Below, one piece after another: positions 44,723 through 53,773 of a stretch of 64,000 nt of DNA. Origin of the DNA: Spirosoma radiotolerans (GTDB lineage Bacteria > Bacteroidota > Bacteroidia > Cytophagales > Spirosomataceae). Location of the stretch: NCBI RefSeq assembly GCF_000974425.1, contig NZ_CP010429.1, positions 3,162,001 through 3,226,000 on the forward strand. The letters run 5' to 3'. The notes under the pieces are model-generated. The model was not told where the DNA came from. It saw nothing but the letters and a program-made list of their open reading frames with translations, and did no database searches. How positions within the stretch are numbered: the first letter of the stretch is position 1; each line of letters begins with the position of its first letter. A program made the position numbers and the translations under genes.

Positions 44723-47700
44723 TCAAAATCCTACGTTTAGACCGAACAGGATGGTTTTGGCTGCTGGGTAGCTGGCATAATCGAAGCCCTGGCTCCGGCT
44801 ATCCTGCCCGAACCGGTTTACCTCCGGATCATAGCCCGAATAACTCGTCCAGGTCAGGTAGTTCTGGGCCGTCGCGTACACACGAAGTGACTGGATCTTC
44901 AGGGTTTTGAGTACGGATCCAGGCAGGTTATAGGCCAGCTGAATCGTCTTCAGCCGCAGGTACGAACCGTCTTCGATTTGACGGGTCGATACCCGGTTGG
45001 CCGGACGAGTCGTTGACGCGCGCGGGATGTCCGTATTGGTATTGGTGGGCGTCCAGCGGTTTAACACGTCACGGTCCTGGTTGGTCGTTGCGTTGAGGTA
45101 TTCCAGCTCATACCGATTGGCGTTCAGGATGTTATTCCCGTACACACCCTGCAGGAAAGCGGTCAGTTCAACACCCTTATAGGAGAAGGTGTTGCTTAGT
45201 CCTCCCAGAAATTTGGGTTGCGCCCGACCAATGATGGTCCGGTCGTTATCGTCGATTTTCTTATCCCCATTGAGGTCCAGGTACTTCCGGTCACCGGGTT
45301 TGCGGGCCTGCGGGTCGGCTAAAGCGGCTAGTTCATCAGTGGTCTGATAGAGGCCGTTGGTGACGTACCCAAAGAATGACCCCAGCGGCTCACCAACCCG
45401 GATGATGCCCGAGTTCAGCCCCTGCCCAATGTTGGCAACGCTACCGGCAAATATCTGCGGGGTGCCGCCAATATCGAGTACCTTGTTTCGGTTGAGGGCA
45501 AAATTCAGGTCGGTGCTCCACTTGAAAGCCCCGTCTATGTTTCGCGAGGAAATACTGAGTTCAAGCCCTTTGTTCTCTACTTTACCAAGGTTTTTGAAGG
45601 CGCTGGAAAAGCCGGATGTGCTGGGCACGGTTACGTTCAGCAGCAAATCCTTTGTTCGTTTCAGGTACAGGTCGGCTGTCAGGGTGATGCGGTTATTCAG
45701 GAAACCGACATCTACACCCATATCAGCCTGAGTGGTCGTTTCCCACGACAGATCCGGGTTGGCGATCTGGTTGGGCCCTAGTCCCGTCGACACCGTGTTG
45801 CCGAAGACATAGTTCTGCGTACCCAGCAGCGAGTACGCCGGGTAGTTGCCCACGCCATCCTGATTACCCGTTGCGCCATACGTCAACCGGAATTTGAGGT
45901 CATTGATCACCTGGTTATTTTTCAGGAAGGCTTCTTCCGAAATCCGCCAGGCGATAGCGGCCGAGGGGAAATAGCCGTACTGCTTATTGGTCCCGAAGCG
46001 CGAGGAGCCATCACTTCGGAAGGAGGCCGTCAGCAGGTACTTGTCTTTGTAGCCATAATTGATCCGGGCCAGATAGGATTGCAAGCCCCAGGTACCTATG
46101 CCCGACGAGGGCGTCAGGGGCACCGACCCGGACCCCAGGTTGCTCGACCCCAGGTTGTCGTTTACGAAGTTACGGGCCTGTGCCTGACTGGTTTCGGTAC
46201 GGTTGGCCTGCTGGGTGTACCCAAGCAAAGCCGTTATGTTATGCACCGTATTGAACGTACGCGTGTACGTCAGCAGGTTTTCGTTCAGCCAGGTTATGGA
46301 TTGGCTATTATAAATAGAAGCGGCTCCGCCCTGGGCCAGTCCGCTGGAAACGGAGCGGGGCAGGTATGAATCCTGCTTCTGTAAAACACCATCGATGCCC
46401 ATCAACACCCGCAGGCTGAGCCCGTCGATAATCTGGTAGTCGCCGAAGACATTGCCAAAGATGCGGTAGGCCGTATTCTGGTTCTTATTTTCACGGGCCA
46501 GGGCCACCGGGTTATCGGCGGTGAAGGCCAGGGCCGGGCTGGTCAGTAAGTAGGAGCCATCGGCATTGGTCACCGGCAGAATGGGCGGAAATTGTAGCGC
46601 GGCAATGGTCACCAGGCCCGCGCTCCCTAAATCCCCATCTGAACGTGCCTGATTGGTGATCGTCCGGTTGACCGTCAGGCTATTGCCGATTTTCAGCTTG
46701 TTGGTCAGCTTGCGGTCCAGATTGATTCGGAAGGAATACCGGTCAAAATCAGAATTGACGATGATACCACCCTGTTTGAAGTAGCCTCCGGCAATGGCGT
46801 ACTGCGTTTTCTCGTCGCCACCACTCATCGAAAGCTGGTAGTTGGCCATGGGAGCCTGCCGGAAGATCTCATTCTGCCAGTCGGTGCCTTCGCCATAGGC
46901 GTTGACCTGCTCTGGGGTATATACCGCCGGACGCCCTTCATTGGTATTGGCATCGTTCACAAACTGGGCATATTCCCGTCCGTTCAGTACGGGGTATTTC
47001 CGGCGCACCGTCTGAATGCCGTAATAGGTATCCAGATTGATGGTCGATTTGCCCGCTTTTCCGCGTTTGGTCGTAATGATCACCACGCCATTCGATCCCC
47101 GCGACCCATAAATGGCCGTCGACGAAGCATCCTTCAGGACCGAAATCGACTCGATGTCGCTGGGATTGAGAGTGCTCAACACGTTAAAACTTGAGCCGCT
47201 GCCCGCCCCATCATTTTTAAATGGGATGCCGTCAACAACGTACAATGGCTCATTATCGCCCTGGATGGAATTGCCTCCCCGAATCCGGATGCTTGTGGTG
47301 CCACCCGGTGCGCCCGAGTTCTGGGTAATCTGTACGCCGGCCGCCCGGCCCTGCAACGCCTGATCGAGGGAGGTGACGGCTACCTTGCGAATCTCCTCGA
47401 CGGGCACGGTGGCTACGGCACCCGTCAGGTCACTTTTCTTCACTTGACCATAACCTACAACCACCACTTCGTTCAGCGACTTGGTGTCGGGTACTAACTG
47501 AACATCCATAATTGTTTGGTTGCGCACGGCACGCTCCTGACTAATATACCCGACAAAGCTGAACACCAGCGTAACGCCCGATGCATCGGTCGGGATACTC
47601 AACTGATAACGGCCCTGTGCATCCGTCGTTGTGCCGCGCGACGATCCTTTCACCACGACACTCACACCGGGCAACTCCTCCCCCGCTTCGCCCGTTACCC

Positions 47701-48208
47701 GCCCGATTATCCGAACATCGGTGGGTGTTGTTTCCATGGGCTGGACCGTTGCCAGATTCGCCAGGCCCGCCAGCGAGAGGGGGCCTGTCCCGGCAGTCGT
47801 CAGGGGTATTGGCGGGGGCGAACTGATACTCGTACGGCTGCTATTTTTGGGCGGTAAAATTAAATAGGCCCCCGAGCGCAGTTTCTTGAATCGAAGTCCA
47901 TACGGTTTCAGGAGTACCTCGAGGTTTGTTTCCAGCCGGGCATTCAGATTGAGGGGTTCGAGCGGGCTCAGGTGCCGCGAAATAACCGACTCTTCAAACA
48001 GGATATCGACACCATAGTGTTCTTTCAATTGCAGGAGCGTTTGCCTGAGCGGCTGACCAACGCCCACACCGGCCGTTCCTTTGCCGGGTTGTCTGGTATC
48101 GGTTTGCTGTGTCGGACGGGCAAAGGCCAGCGTTTGGGCTACAGTATGGCCATAACCCACGCTAATCAACCAGCTGGTTGTGAGCAATAAGGGTAGCGAT
48201 TTTTTCAT
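44723..48208 (-). CDS. SusC/RagA family TonB-dependent receptor with STN domain
   Basis: A 1161-residue TonB-linked outer-membrane protein. After a signal peptide comes a secretin/TonB short N-terminal (STN) domain (LRQTLLQLKEHYGVDILFEE), a carboxypeptidase-like (CarboxypepD_reg) repeat VRIIGRVTGEAGEELPGVSVVVKGSSRGTTTDAQGRYQL, then the plug with DQALQGRAAGVQITQNSGAPGGTTSIRIRGGNS and a beta-barrel ending in FGLNVGF. The STN domain implies signalling to a FecR-type regulator, matching the adjacent fecR and sigma genes. It overlaps fecR by 4 bp. Confidence 0.96.
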   Translation of the reverse strand: MKKSLPLLLTTSWLISVGYGHTVAQTLAFARPTQQTDTRQPGKGTAGVGVGQPLRQTLLQLKEHYGVDILFEESVISRHLSPLEPLNLNARLETNLEVLLKPYGLRFKKLRSGAYLILPPKNSSRTSISSPPPIPLTTAGTGPLSLAGLANLATVQPMETTPTDVRIIGRVTGEAGEELPGVSVVVKGSSRGTTTDAQGRYQLSIPTDASGVTLVFSFVGYISQERAVRNQTIMDVQLVPDTKSLNEVVVVGYGQVKKSDLTGAVATVPVEEIRKVAVTSLDQALQGRAAGVQITQNSGAPGGTTSIRIRGGNSIQGDNEPLYVVDGIPFKNDGAGSGSSFNVLSTLNPSDIESISVLKDASSTAIYGSRGSNGVVIITTKRGKAGKSTINLDTYYGIQTVRRKYPVLNGREYAQFVNDANTNEGRPAVYTPEQVNAYGEGTDWQNEIFRQAPMANYQLSMSGGDEKTQYAIAGGYFKQGGIIVNSDFDRYSFRINLDRKLTNKLKIGNSLTVNRTITNQARSDGDLGSAGLVTIAALQFPPILPVTNADGSYLLTSPALAFTADNPVALARENKNQNTAYRIFGNVFGDYQIIDGLSLRVLMGIDGVLQKQDSYLPRSVSSGLAQGGAASIYNSQSITWLNENLLTYTRTFNTVHNITALLGYTQQANRTETSQAQARNFVNDNLGSSNLGSGSVPLTPSSGIGTWGLQSYLARINYGYKDKYLLTASFRSDGSSRFGTNKQYGYFPSAAIAWRISEEAFLKNNQVINDLKFRLTYGATGNQDGVGNYPAYSLLGTQNYVFGNTVSTGLGPNQIANPDLSWETTTQADMGVDVGFLNNRITLTADLYLKRTKDLLLNVTVPSTSGFSSAFKNLGKVENKGLELSISSRNIDGAFKWSTDLNFALNRNKVLDIGGTPQIFAGSVANIGQGLNSGIIRVGEPLGSFFGYVTNGLYQTTDELAALADPQARKPGDRKYLDLNGDKKIDDNDRTIIGRAQPKFLGGLSNTFSYKGVELTAFLQGVYGNNILNANRYELEYLNATTNQDRDVLNRWTPTNTNTDIPRASTTRPANRVSTRQIEDGSYLRLKTIQLAYNLPGSVLKTLKIQSLRVYATAQNYLTWTSYSGYDPEVNRFGQDSRSQGFDYASYPAAKTILFGLNVGF

Positions 48209-49224
48209 TGATTAATCTGGGTTTCGGAAGGAGTTGACAACATAATGTATTGATCACGGTGGCTAACCCGGAGATTGAGCAGCTCAGCCAGCGCGTCGGC
48301 GAGTTCATCGGATGATCCGGCCCGGATGGTACCCGTCAGCGTTCGCCGGGCCAGTGCCGGGTCGGAGAGCTGAACCGTTACGCCAAACACAGACTGGATT
48401 TGAGAGGCCACCTCCCGCAGCGATGTGTCGTTGAAGCTGAACAGGCGATATCGCCAGTGGGCAAATTGGGTGGTATCGGCTCGGGCCTGCAAGCGCAACG
48501 CGCCTTTACCATCGAGCGTCACCCGGTCGCCGGGCTTCATGAGTACATTTTGGGTGGGTTGGTTGGCCGGGGTATACTGCAGGTTGACCTTTCCCCGTTT
48601 CAGAACCACCTCGGCCCGTGCCGACCGGCTGCGCACCGAGAACTCGGTCCCGAGGACTTCCACCGCTAAGCCATCGGCGGTCTGCACCACAAAGGGTTGG
48701 TTGTTGGTGAGGTGTTTGATGTCAAAAACAGCATCGCCCGTTAGCGTTACCCGTCGGGAAAGCCAGCCGTAACCAAGCCGCGGCATCCGGAAAGACGAGT
48801 TACTGTTGAGGGCAACCGTTGAGCCATCGGGCAACCTCAGCGAACGAAGCTGACGAGCGCCCGTCGTGACGGTTTTGTACAACAGTGGCTCCCGGAACAG
48901 CCAGCCACCGGCCAGGAGTAACAGGGCCACCGAAGCGGCCACTAGCCAGCCTCCGCTAGTCAGGAATGGGCGGGGTTCGGCGGGCAGTTGCCGAACCAGA
49001 GGTACCTGTTCATGCAGGGGTGTATCGAGTCGTTGACGAAACTCGTCGAGATGGCGGGCTACATCGGGCACATATTGGGGAAAACTGCGTTCCCATTCAT
49101 CGAGCCACTGAAAATACGTTTCCCGGCTCCCGGCATCGGTCAGCCATTCACCAATCACTTTTTGCTGAACAGACGTGGCCTGTCCGGCAAAGTAGGTAAA
49201 CAACAGTTCTTTGGTAGGTTTCAT
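48205..49224 (-). CDS. FecR family anti-sigma factor
   Basis: A 339-residue membrane protein. The cytoplasmic N-terminus (LLFTYFAGQATSVQQKVIGEWL) is the anti-sigma portion, a membrane segment lies at about 93-110, and the periplasmic FecR domain follows (RQLRSLRLPDGSTVALNSNSSFRMPRLG, FVVQTADGLAVEVLGTEFSV) with a C-terminal DUF4974-like part (HWRYRLFSFNDTSLREVASQIQSVFGV). It relays binding of substrate at the SusC-type receptor to the sigma factor. Overlap of 4 bp with the receptor gene and 24 bp spacing to the sigma gene support one operon. Confidence 0.94.
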   Translation of the reverse strand: MKPTKELLFTYFAGQATSVQQKVIGEWLTDAGSRETYFQWLDEWERSFPQYVPDVARHLDEFRQRLDTPLHEQVPLVRQLPAEPRPFLTSGGWLVAASVALLLLAGGWLFREPLLYKTVTTGARQLRSLRLPDGSTVALNSNSSFRMPRLGYGWLSRRVTLTGDAVFDIKHLTNNQPFVVQTADGLAVEVLGTEFSVRSRSARAEVVLKRGKVNLQYTPANQPTQNVLMKPGDRVTLDGKGALRLQARADTTQFAHWRYRLFSFNDTSLREVASQIQSVFGVTVQLSDPALARRTLTGTIRAGSSDELADALAELLNLRVSHRDQYIMLSTPSETQINQ

Positions 49225-49248
49225 GAGGAGATCGTGTGTCGTTGAGCG

Positions 49249-49929
49249 TCAGGAAAAAGTGACCAGTACAAGCAGCGTCCAGCTAATCAGCTTTTGTTGC
49301 CGAAGAAATTGGCGAACGGTAGAAATAGACCGCAGCAGGTGATTTTCGACGGTTTTGGGCGACAGGTTCATCTCAGCGGCAATCTCTTTGTAGGACTTTC
49401 CTTCAAATCGGCTCAACAGAAATACCCGTTGCCGCTGGGGCGATAATTGCTGAACAGCCTGCTCCAGCGCCCGGTAGAGCTCATCCTGCTGGAGAAGCCG
49501 GTCGGGTTGGGTCGCATCGAGGTCGGCCCGATCCAGATCATCCGGCAAGGATTCCTGCCGACTTAATTCCCAGCGCAGGCTATTGTAGGCCCTGTTCCGG
49601 ACGGCCTGATAGAGGTAAGCCCGGTATGACCCCCGGATTTGCTTGTATAACTCCTTCTGATAGAAGGTGTAGAACAAGTCCGCTACAACGTCTTCGGCCG
49701 CCTGCCGGTCATACATAAAGCGAATGGCATGGCTGCATAACGGGGCGAAATACTGCCTGAACAGGAGTTCGCACCCAAGTTTTGGGTCGGTAGCAAACGC
49801 ATTGCGAATGAACAACTCGCCATCAACCGATGCCGAAGGCAAGGCTTCGGCATCGCTCCGCAACACAGGTGATGGCCCGAGGGGTATGGAATTGGTGGAG
49901 CGCCGAAAAAGAAACGAGTTGGTGGCCAT
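49249..49929 (-). CDS. ECF (FecI-like) RNA polymerase sigma factor
   Basis: A 226-residue sigma-70 family ECF factor of the Bacteroidota expansion type. Region 2 includes FRQYFAPLCSHAIRFMYDRQAAEDVVADLFYTFYQ, and region 4 includes LSPQRQRVFLLSRFEGKSYKEIAAEMNLSPKTVENHLLRSI. The N-terminal about 40 residues (MATNSFLFRRSTNSI...) are extra relative to the family, so the true start may lie further in. It heads the minus-strand operon sigma-FecR-SusC-SusD-FAD oxidoreductase. Confidence 0.92.
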   Translation of the reverse strand: MATNSFLFRRSTNSIPLGPSPVLRSDAEALPSASVDGELFIRNAFATDPKLGCELLFRQYFAPLCSHAIRFMYDRQAAEDVVADLFYTFYQKELYKQIRGSYRAYLYQAVRNRAYNSLRWELSRQESLPDDLDRADLDATQPDRLLQQDELYRALEQAVQQLSPQRQRVFLLSRFEGKSYKEIAAEMNLSPKTVENHLLRSISTVRQFLRQQKLISWTLLVLVTFS

Positions 49930-50168
49930 TAATCGCGGGGGCTAGTAGCCATAAGACAAGCCAGCGTGAAAAATCCCCCAATCAATTTTTATTTTTTATC
50001 TATAAAATCCAAAAAAGGCTTTTCGAGCTGTTTGCAGCCACCTGCCAGCCTGACCATTTTTATCAAGCATACAGATTCCAGTCTTTGATCAAATTTTTTT
50101 AGTTGTCTTACCAGCGTTTTCGCTCTAGGCTTCGTCTGGGTTACAGGACTAAACCAGAGCGACCACCC

Positions 50169-51242
50169 ATGACAAATCGACCTTTTCTGACGCGCCAGTG
50201 GCGGATAATCGTGACAGCAGCCCTGTTGGCTGGGGTTGACACGAGTTGTCGACCCGATGCCCAGGATACAACAACGCCACAGGCCAACTGCCGCATTCAG
50301 ACCTACTCAACCCCAGCAGATCGGACGACCTACGCCTATGATCCCGAGGGAAAGCTCCTCGACTGGGAATTTAACCTGACCAATGGCGATCAGACGCTGA
50401 AAAGCACGTACACCTATGATCAGAATGGCTATCTAACGGCATCGACGCTGGTCCGCACGGACCGGTGGTATGTCAAAAGTGGTCAGCCAGCCCGGCAAAT
50501 GACCACCACGCGAACCTATAGCTACAGCAATGGCCGCTTAACGGGCTACGTCAGTGAAAGTAGTCCCGGTTCGTCGCCCGGCAATAAAATTACCGGCACC
50601 TTCGACTACGACCCGAATGGGCAACTGCTGTCCGAAACAGCTACGTTCCGTTACACATCCGACCCAAAGTTATCTCCCGAGAATAATGGATTGATTGACG
50701 GAAGTCAACAAACCTGGACGTACCGCCAGAATCAGTTGGTTGATTACACGTATCGACCAAGTGAATCGGGAGCCATGACGCATCCCTATACAATTGTCGA
50801 CGGGCGGATTACGCAAATCAATGCTAAACCCGCCTATGAATACGATAGCCAGGGCCGTTTGGTGAAAGCCATCGTTTACCAGCAGGACAACCTGAATTCG
50901 TACGCCATTACCGAATACGATCAGGGGAAAGCCTGGCGCGAAACGGTGCCGGCGTTTAAAGGCTTTCCTACAATCAAGTCCGTTACAGGTCTGGAAACGA
51001 ACCTGGATGTCGCCATTGGGTTTCTGGGCTTCGGTGCTCCAACTGTTCCGAAAAGTTATACCTATTTTGCCGACTATCCCGGCCATGGTGTCGTTCAATT
51101 AACGAAACATACGTACGTCAATCAGTTGAATAGCCAGGGATTCGTTACGCAGACAACCGCTATCGGCACCAGCACGTATCCCGACGCGCCACCTCAATCC
51201 GATACCTTAAAAACGGTGTTCACCTATACGAACTGTAACTAA
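50169..51242 (+). CDS. Exported YD-repeat (Rhs-like) protein
   Basis: The ATG at 50169 gives a signal segment (MTNRPFLTRQWRIIVTAALLAGVDTSC) that may be a weak lipoprotein signal with Cys at about residue 27. The 357-residue protein has repeated tyrosine-aspartate motifs: YDPEGKLLDW, YDQNGYLTAS, YDPNGQLLSE and YDSQGRLVKA, spaced irregularly. It is a short Rhs/YD-type beta-strand protein without a toxin domain. It is followed 8 bp later by an ECF sigma gene, so it may be the sensor or cargo of that module. Confidence 0.6.
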   Translation: MTNRPFLTRQWRIIVTAALLAGVDTSCRPDAQDTTTPQANCRIQTYSTPADRTTYAYDPEGKLLDWEFNLTNGDQTLKSTYTYDQNGYLTASTLVRTDRWYVKSGQPARQMTTTRTYSYSNGRLTGYVSESSPGSSPGNKITGTFDYDPNGQLLSETATFRYTSDPKLSPENNGLIDGSQQTWTYRQNQLVDYTYRPSESGAMTHPYTIVDGRITQINAKPAYEYDSQGRLVKAIVYQQDNLNSYAITEYDQGKAWRETVPAFKGFPTIKSVTGLETNLDVAIGFLGFGAPTVPKSYTYFADYPGHGVVQLTKHTYVNQLNSQGFVTQTTAIGTSTYPDAPPQSDTLKTVFTYTNCN

Positions 51243-51250
51243 TTGACGGC

Positions 51251-51826
51251 TTGATCGACCAGTCACTTCAGGCCTTGCTGCAAGGCTGTCGTCGGGGTGA
51301 GGAACCCGCCCAGCAAGCGTTTTACGAACGTTACTATAGCTATGCCCTGTCGGTTTGCCTAGCCTATGCCAGTAACCCCGAAGATGCTCGTGAAATCCTG
51401 AATGACAGCTTTTTAAAAGCCTTCAGGCATTTGGGTTCACTCAAGCAGGAGGACGCACTGCTGCCCTGGCTCCGACGGATACTGGTCAATACCGCCTTGG
51501 ATTATTACCGAAAAAACCGCCAGCGGGCCGCCGATATTCCACTGCAAGGAGTTGATTATGAGTTAGTAGAGCCTTATCTCAACGAAGACGCTATTTTTGC
51601 CCAGCTTTCGGCCGAGCACATTCTGACGGTTCTGCATCAATTGCCCGTCCCGTATCGGCTTGTGTTTAGCCTCTATGTGCTGGAGGGGTACAGCCATGGC
51701 GAAATTGCCCAGCGGCTGGCCATTGCCGAAAGCACATCGCGATCTCACCTAAGTGAAGCCAACCGGCGGTTACGCCAGGCCTTGAGCGCCCAAACCATTC
51801 CCACCCATGAGCGAACAAAACGATAA
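51251..51826 (+). CDS. Second ECF RNA polymerase sigma factor
   Basis: A 191-residue sigma-70 family ECF factor, apparently started by TTG at 51251, since an in-frame TAA lies 12 bases upstream and no ATG precedes the conserved region. Region 2 (YAYSLSVCLAYASNPEDAREILNDSFLKAFRH-type), and region 4 (LPVPYRLVFSLYVLEGYSHGEIAQRLAIAESTSRSHLSEANRRLRQ) are intact. The stop overlaps the start of the VWA-like gene by 20 bp, the arrangement typical of a sigma factor and its regulator. Confidence 0.88.
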   Translation: MIDQSLQALLQGCRRGEEPAQQAFYERYYSYALSVCLAYASNPEDAREILNDSFLKAFRHLGSLKQEDALLPWLRRILVNTALDYYRKNRQRAADIPLQGVDYELVEPYLNEDAIFAQLSAEHILTVLHQLPVPYRLVFSLYVLEGYSHGEIAQRLAIAESTSRSHLSEANRRLRQALSAQTIPTHERTKR

Positions 51827-53024
51827 GCGTCTCCACGATTGGGTACGCCAGTCGCTGGCAGCCCATCAGCCCGCCTACATCCCCGCTGATTGGGAACGCC
51901 TGAAACGCCAGCGCCAACGTCGGCGCAGGTGGCGGGGGGCGCTGTGGATCAGTGTGGGAATAGTGCTGATCGGTATGCTGGGCTGGTTATGGAGGCAAAC
52001 CCGCACCGGTCGGCGGGTGCCCTCTGCACTGACAACGGTTCAGCCAACGGAGCTGCCGCCAACAGAAAGTCCCGAGCCTCGCCCAACGATCCGCCCGAAA
52101 ACACCCGCACCTACTGCAGCAGTGAGCAGGGTTAGCCGCTCCCGAGCGGCTGTACTTCCTTCGCCACAGGTCGACCCGTTCCTGCTCCGATACCCGACCG
52201 AATCGATACCGGCGCTACGGATACCCACCGCATTGCCAACCGCGTTGACCGAGCGAATTCACCAGGGGCAACCTGTGGCCATCAGCCCCGAAGAAACGGC
52301 CATCATTCGCCAGGTAAAAACCGGCGACTTTGGCAGCGATTCCACGGCGTACCGGGTTTTAGACCGAAACCTACGCCAGTGGCCAGCCGCTGTGATCGTC
52401 TGCGATATGACCACGAGCATGTATCCCTACACCACGCAACTGCTTACCTGGTTCAGGAAAAACACGGCCGCCATTGCTCCACAGGGATTCGTCTTTTTCA
52501 CCGACTGCGATAGTCTGGGGCAACAAACCCGCCCCGGTGGGTTGCCCGGCCGGATGTACGTTAGTCGGGATGTTCGCCCGGCCAACACCTTACCCCTCTT
52601 GCTGGAAGCGGCCCGCAATACGGTCAACAATAAGGATGACGCAGAAAATACGGTGGAAGCCCTGATCCGGGCGCAGACTGAATTCCCACAGGCCCGGCAT
52701 CTCATTCTGGTGGCCGACAACCTGAGCCAGGTTAAAGACATGCCCTTACTGAATCGGCTAACCAAGCCGGTTCATGTGGTGCTTTGCGGCACGACCGGCA
52801 GCGATACGGCGCGGGCGTACCAACCCGACTACTACCAGCTTGCCGAGCAGACGCACGGTAGTATCCATACGCTGGAAGACGATCTGAATCCGGCCACCGT
52901 TTCCCCGACCCAAACGGTACGCGTAGGTACCCGCTATTATCGATACAGTCCTCGCCGAAAGCAATTCAAACTCACCCCCTACGACCATCGCCCTAGACGG
53001 TTTTTAAAGTTTGTCTGGCTTTAG
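51807..53024 (+). CDS. Membrane-anchored VWA-like protein, possible anti-sigma factor
   Basis: A 405-residue protein with a cytoplasmic head (RLHDWVRQSLAAHQPAYIPADWERL) rich in Arg and resembling an anti-sigma domain, one membrane segment at about 46-63, a Pro/Thr-rich periplasmic linker (about 75-120), and a von Willebrand A-like domain. In that domain IVCDMTTSMYPYT at about 197-209 is a DxTxS MIDAS motif, and VFFTDCDS near 228-236 is a second Asp-containing strand. Its start overlaps the ECF sigma gene by 20 bp. A transmembrane VWA protein as a sigma regulator is unusual; function is inferred from position. Confidence 0.6.
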   Translation: MSEQNDKRLHDWVRQSLAAHQPAYIPADWERLKRQRQRRRRWRGALWISVGIVLIGMLGWLWRQTRTGRRVPSALTTVQPTELPPTESPEPRPTIRPKTPAPTAAVSRVSRSRAAVLPSPQVDPFLLRYPTESIPALRIPTALPTALTERIHQGQPVAISPEETAIIRQVKTGDFGSDSTAYRVLDRNLRQWPAAVIVCDMTTSMYPYTTQLLTWFRKNTAAIAPQGFVFFTDCDSLGQQTRPGGLPGRMYVSRDVRPANTLPLLLEAARNTVNNKDDAENTVEALIRAQTEFPQARHLILVADNLSQVKDMPLLNRLTKPVHVVLCGTTGSDTARAYQPDYYQLAEQTHGSIHTLEDDLNPATVSPTQTVRVGTRYYRYSPRRKQFKLTPYDHRPRRFLKFVWL

Positions 53025-53485
53025 AGCGAACAGCTAGCCAGGGCGATTTTAGAGCCAATCTATCTAAAGGTGGCAGCGGTCGTTCCATCACATTGAGTGA
53101 CGAGGAAACTGCCATGTGTATCAAAGCATCTAAAGCAGTTGGGCTTGAGTTTTCAGGGGTAGATCTAATTCGGGAGAAGATGGGCAAAACCTACGTCACA
53201 GAAGTCAATGGAAATCCAGGCACGGGCATCATCGACATCACCAAAAAGAATCACTTCGCTGACTTAATTAAGTTCATCGAAACTAAGTCCAAGAAGAAAG
53301 AAAATATTCCGGCTCCAGTGCCTTTGCCAGACGCTGACAAAGACGATAAGCAACACCAAGAGAATGAAGAAGAAGCATCACTAAAGAGATACAAAGAGTT
53401 ATCGGTTAAACAGGAGAAAAGTAGATTAGATTATAATGAATCTGCTTTACTATCTTTTTTCAAAAAGAAATTTGGGAATATTTAA
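53024..53485 (+). pseudogene. 5'-truncated RimK-like ATP-grasp fragment
   Basis: The frame entering from the VWA gene end reads RTASQGDFRANLSKGGSG, then AMCIKASKAVGLEFSGVDLI and YVTEVNGNPGTGIIDIT, the C-terminal part of a RimK-type ATP-grasp ligase, so about 220 N-terminal residues are missing. A charged tail follows (KENIPAPVP... to FFKKKFGNI). It begins within bases of the VWA stop codon, marking a sharp junction. A short protein could start at TTG 53093 but would lack the ATP-grasp core. I read this as a truncated remnant; it could also be a domesticated piece. Confidence 0.65.
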
Positions 53486-53507
53486 CTAATTCAAATATTA
53501 ACTAACA

Positions 53508-53666
53508 ATGAAACAAGAGCAAGATTTAATGAGTACAATGAAGCGACTTAATCGAGTTAAAAAAGAAGGAGGCTCAATGACGTCAGATGAACGTGCATTC
53601 TTTGATGAAACTTTAAAGAAAAGCAAAAAACTAGAATTAAGAGCGAGAGCAAGCACAAGTAAATAA
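53508..53666 (+). CDS. Small charged 52-residue protein
   Basis: ATG at 53508, starting MKQEQDLMSTMKRLNRVKKE and ending SKKLELRARASTSK. It is strongly basic and acidic with no membrane segment. It starts 22 bp after the RimK-like frame ends and is closed by a strong terminator, so the two probably form one transcript. No family is recognised. Confidence 0.35.
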   Translation: MKQEQDLMSTMKRLNRVKKEGGSMTSDERAFFDETLKKSKKLELRARASTSK

Positions 53667-53699
53667 ATTAATTTTGATCTTTCACAGCTCTTACTGACG

Positions 53700-53773
53700 A
53701 AATTGAAGTCATCAACTAATAGAACTCTAAAGCTTACATTGTTTAGAGCTCTATTAGTTGATGACTTCAATTT
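53700..53773. terminator. 32-bp bidirectional hairpin between convergent island genes
   Basis: Arms 53700-53731 and 53742-53773 pair over 32 bp with one mismatch and a 10-base loop. The right arm overlaps the stop codon of the NACHT gene. AAATTGAAGTC at the left base and its T-rich counterpart fit a two-way intrinsic terminator. Confidence 0.8.

Noticed and set aside
47516..47867. Overlapping plus-strand open frames inside the SusC gene
   Set aside because: They are shadows of the minus-strand SusC reading frame, with unlikely Arg/Pro-rich composition.
53498..53770. A 90-residue minus-strand open frame across the small ORF and terminator
   Set aside because: It runs antisense to the plus-strand 52-residue frame and through the hairpin, with an unlikely hydrophobic composition. 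The plus-strand frame fits better.
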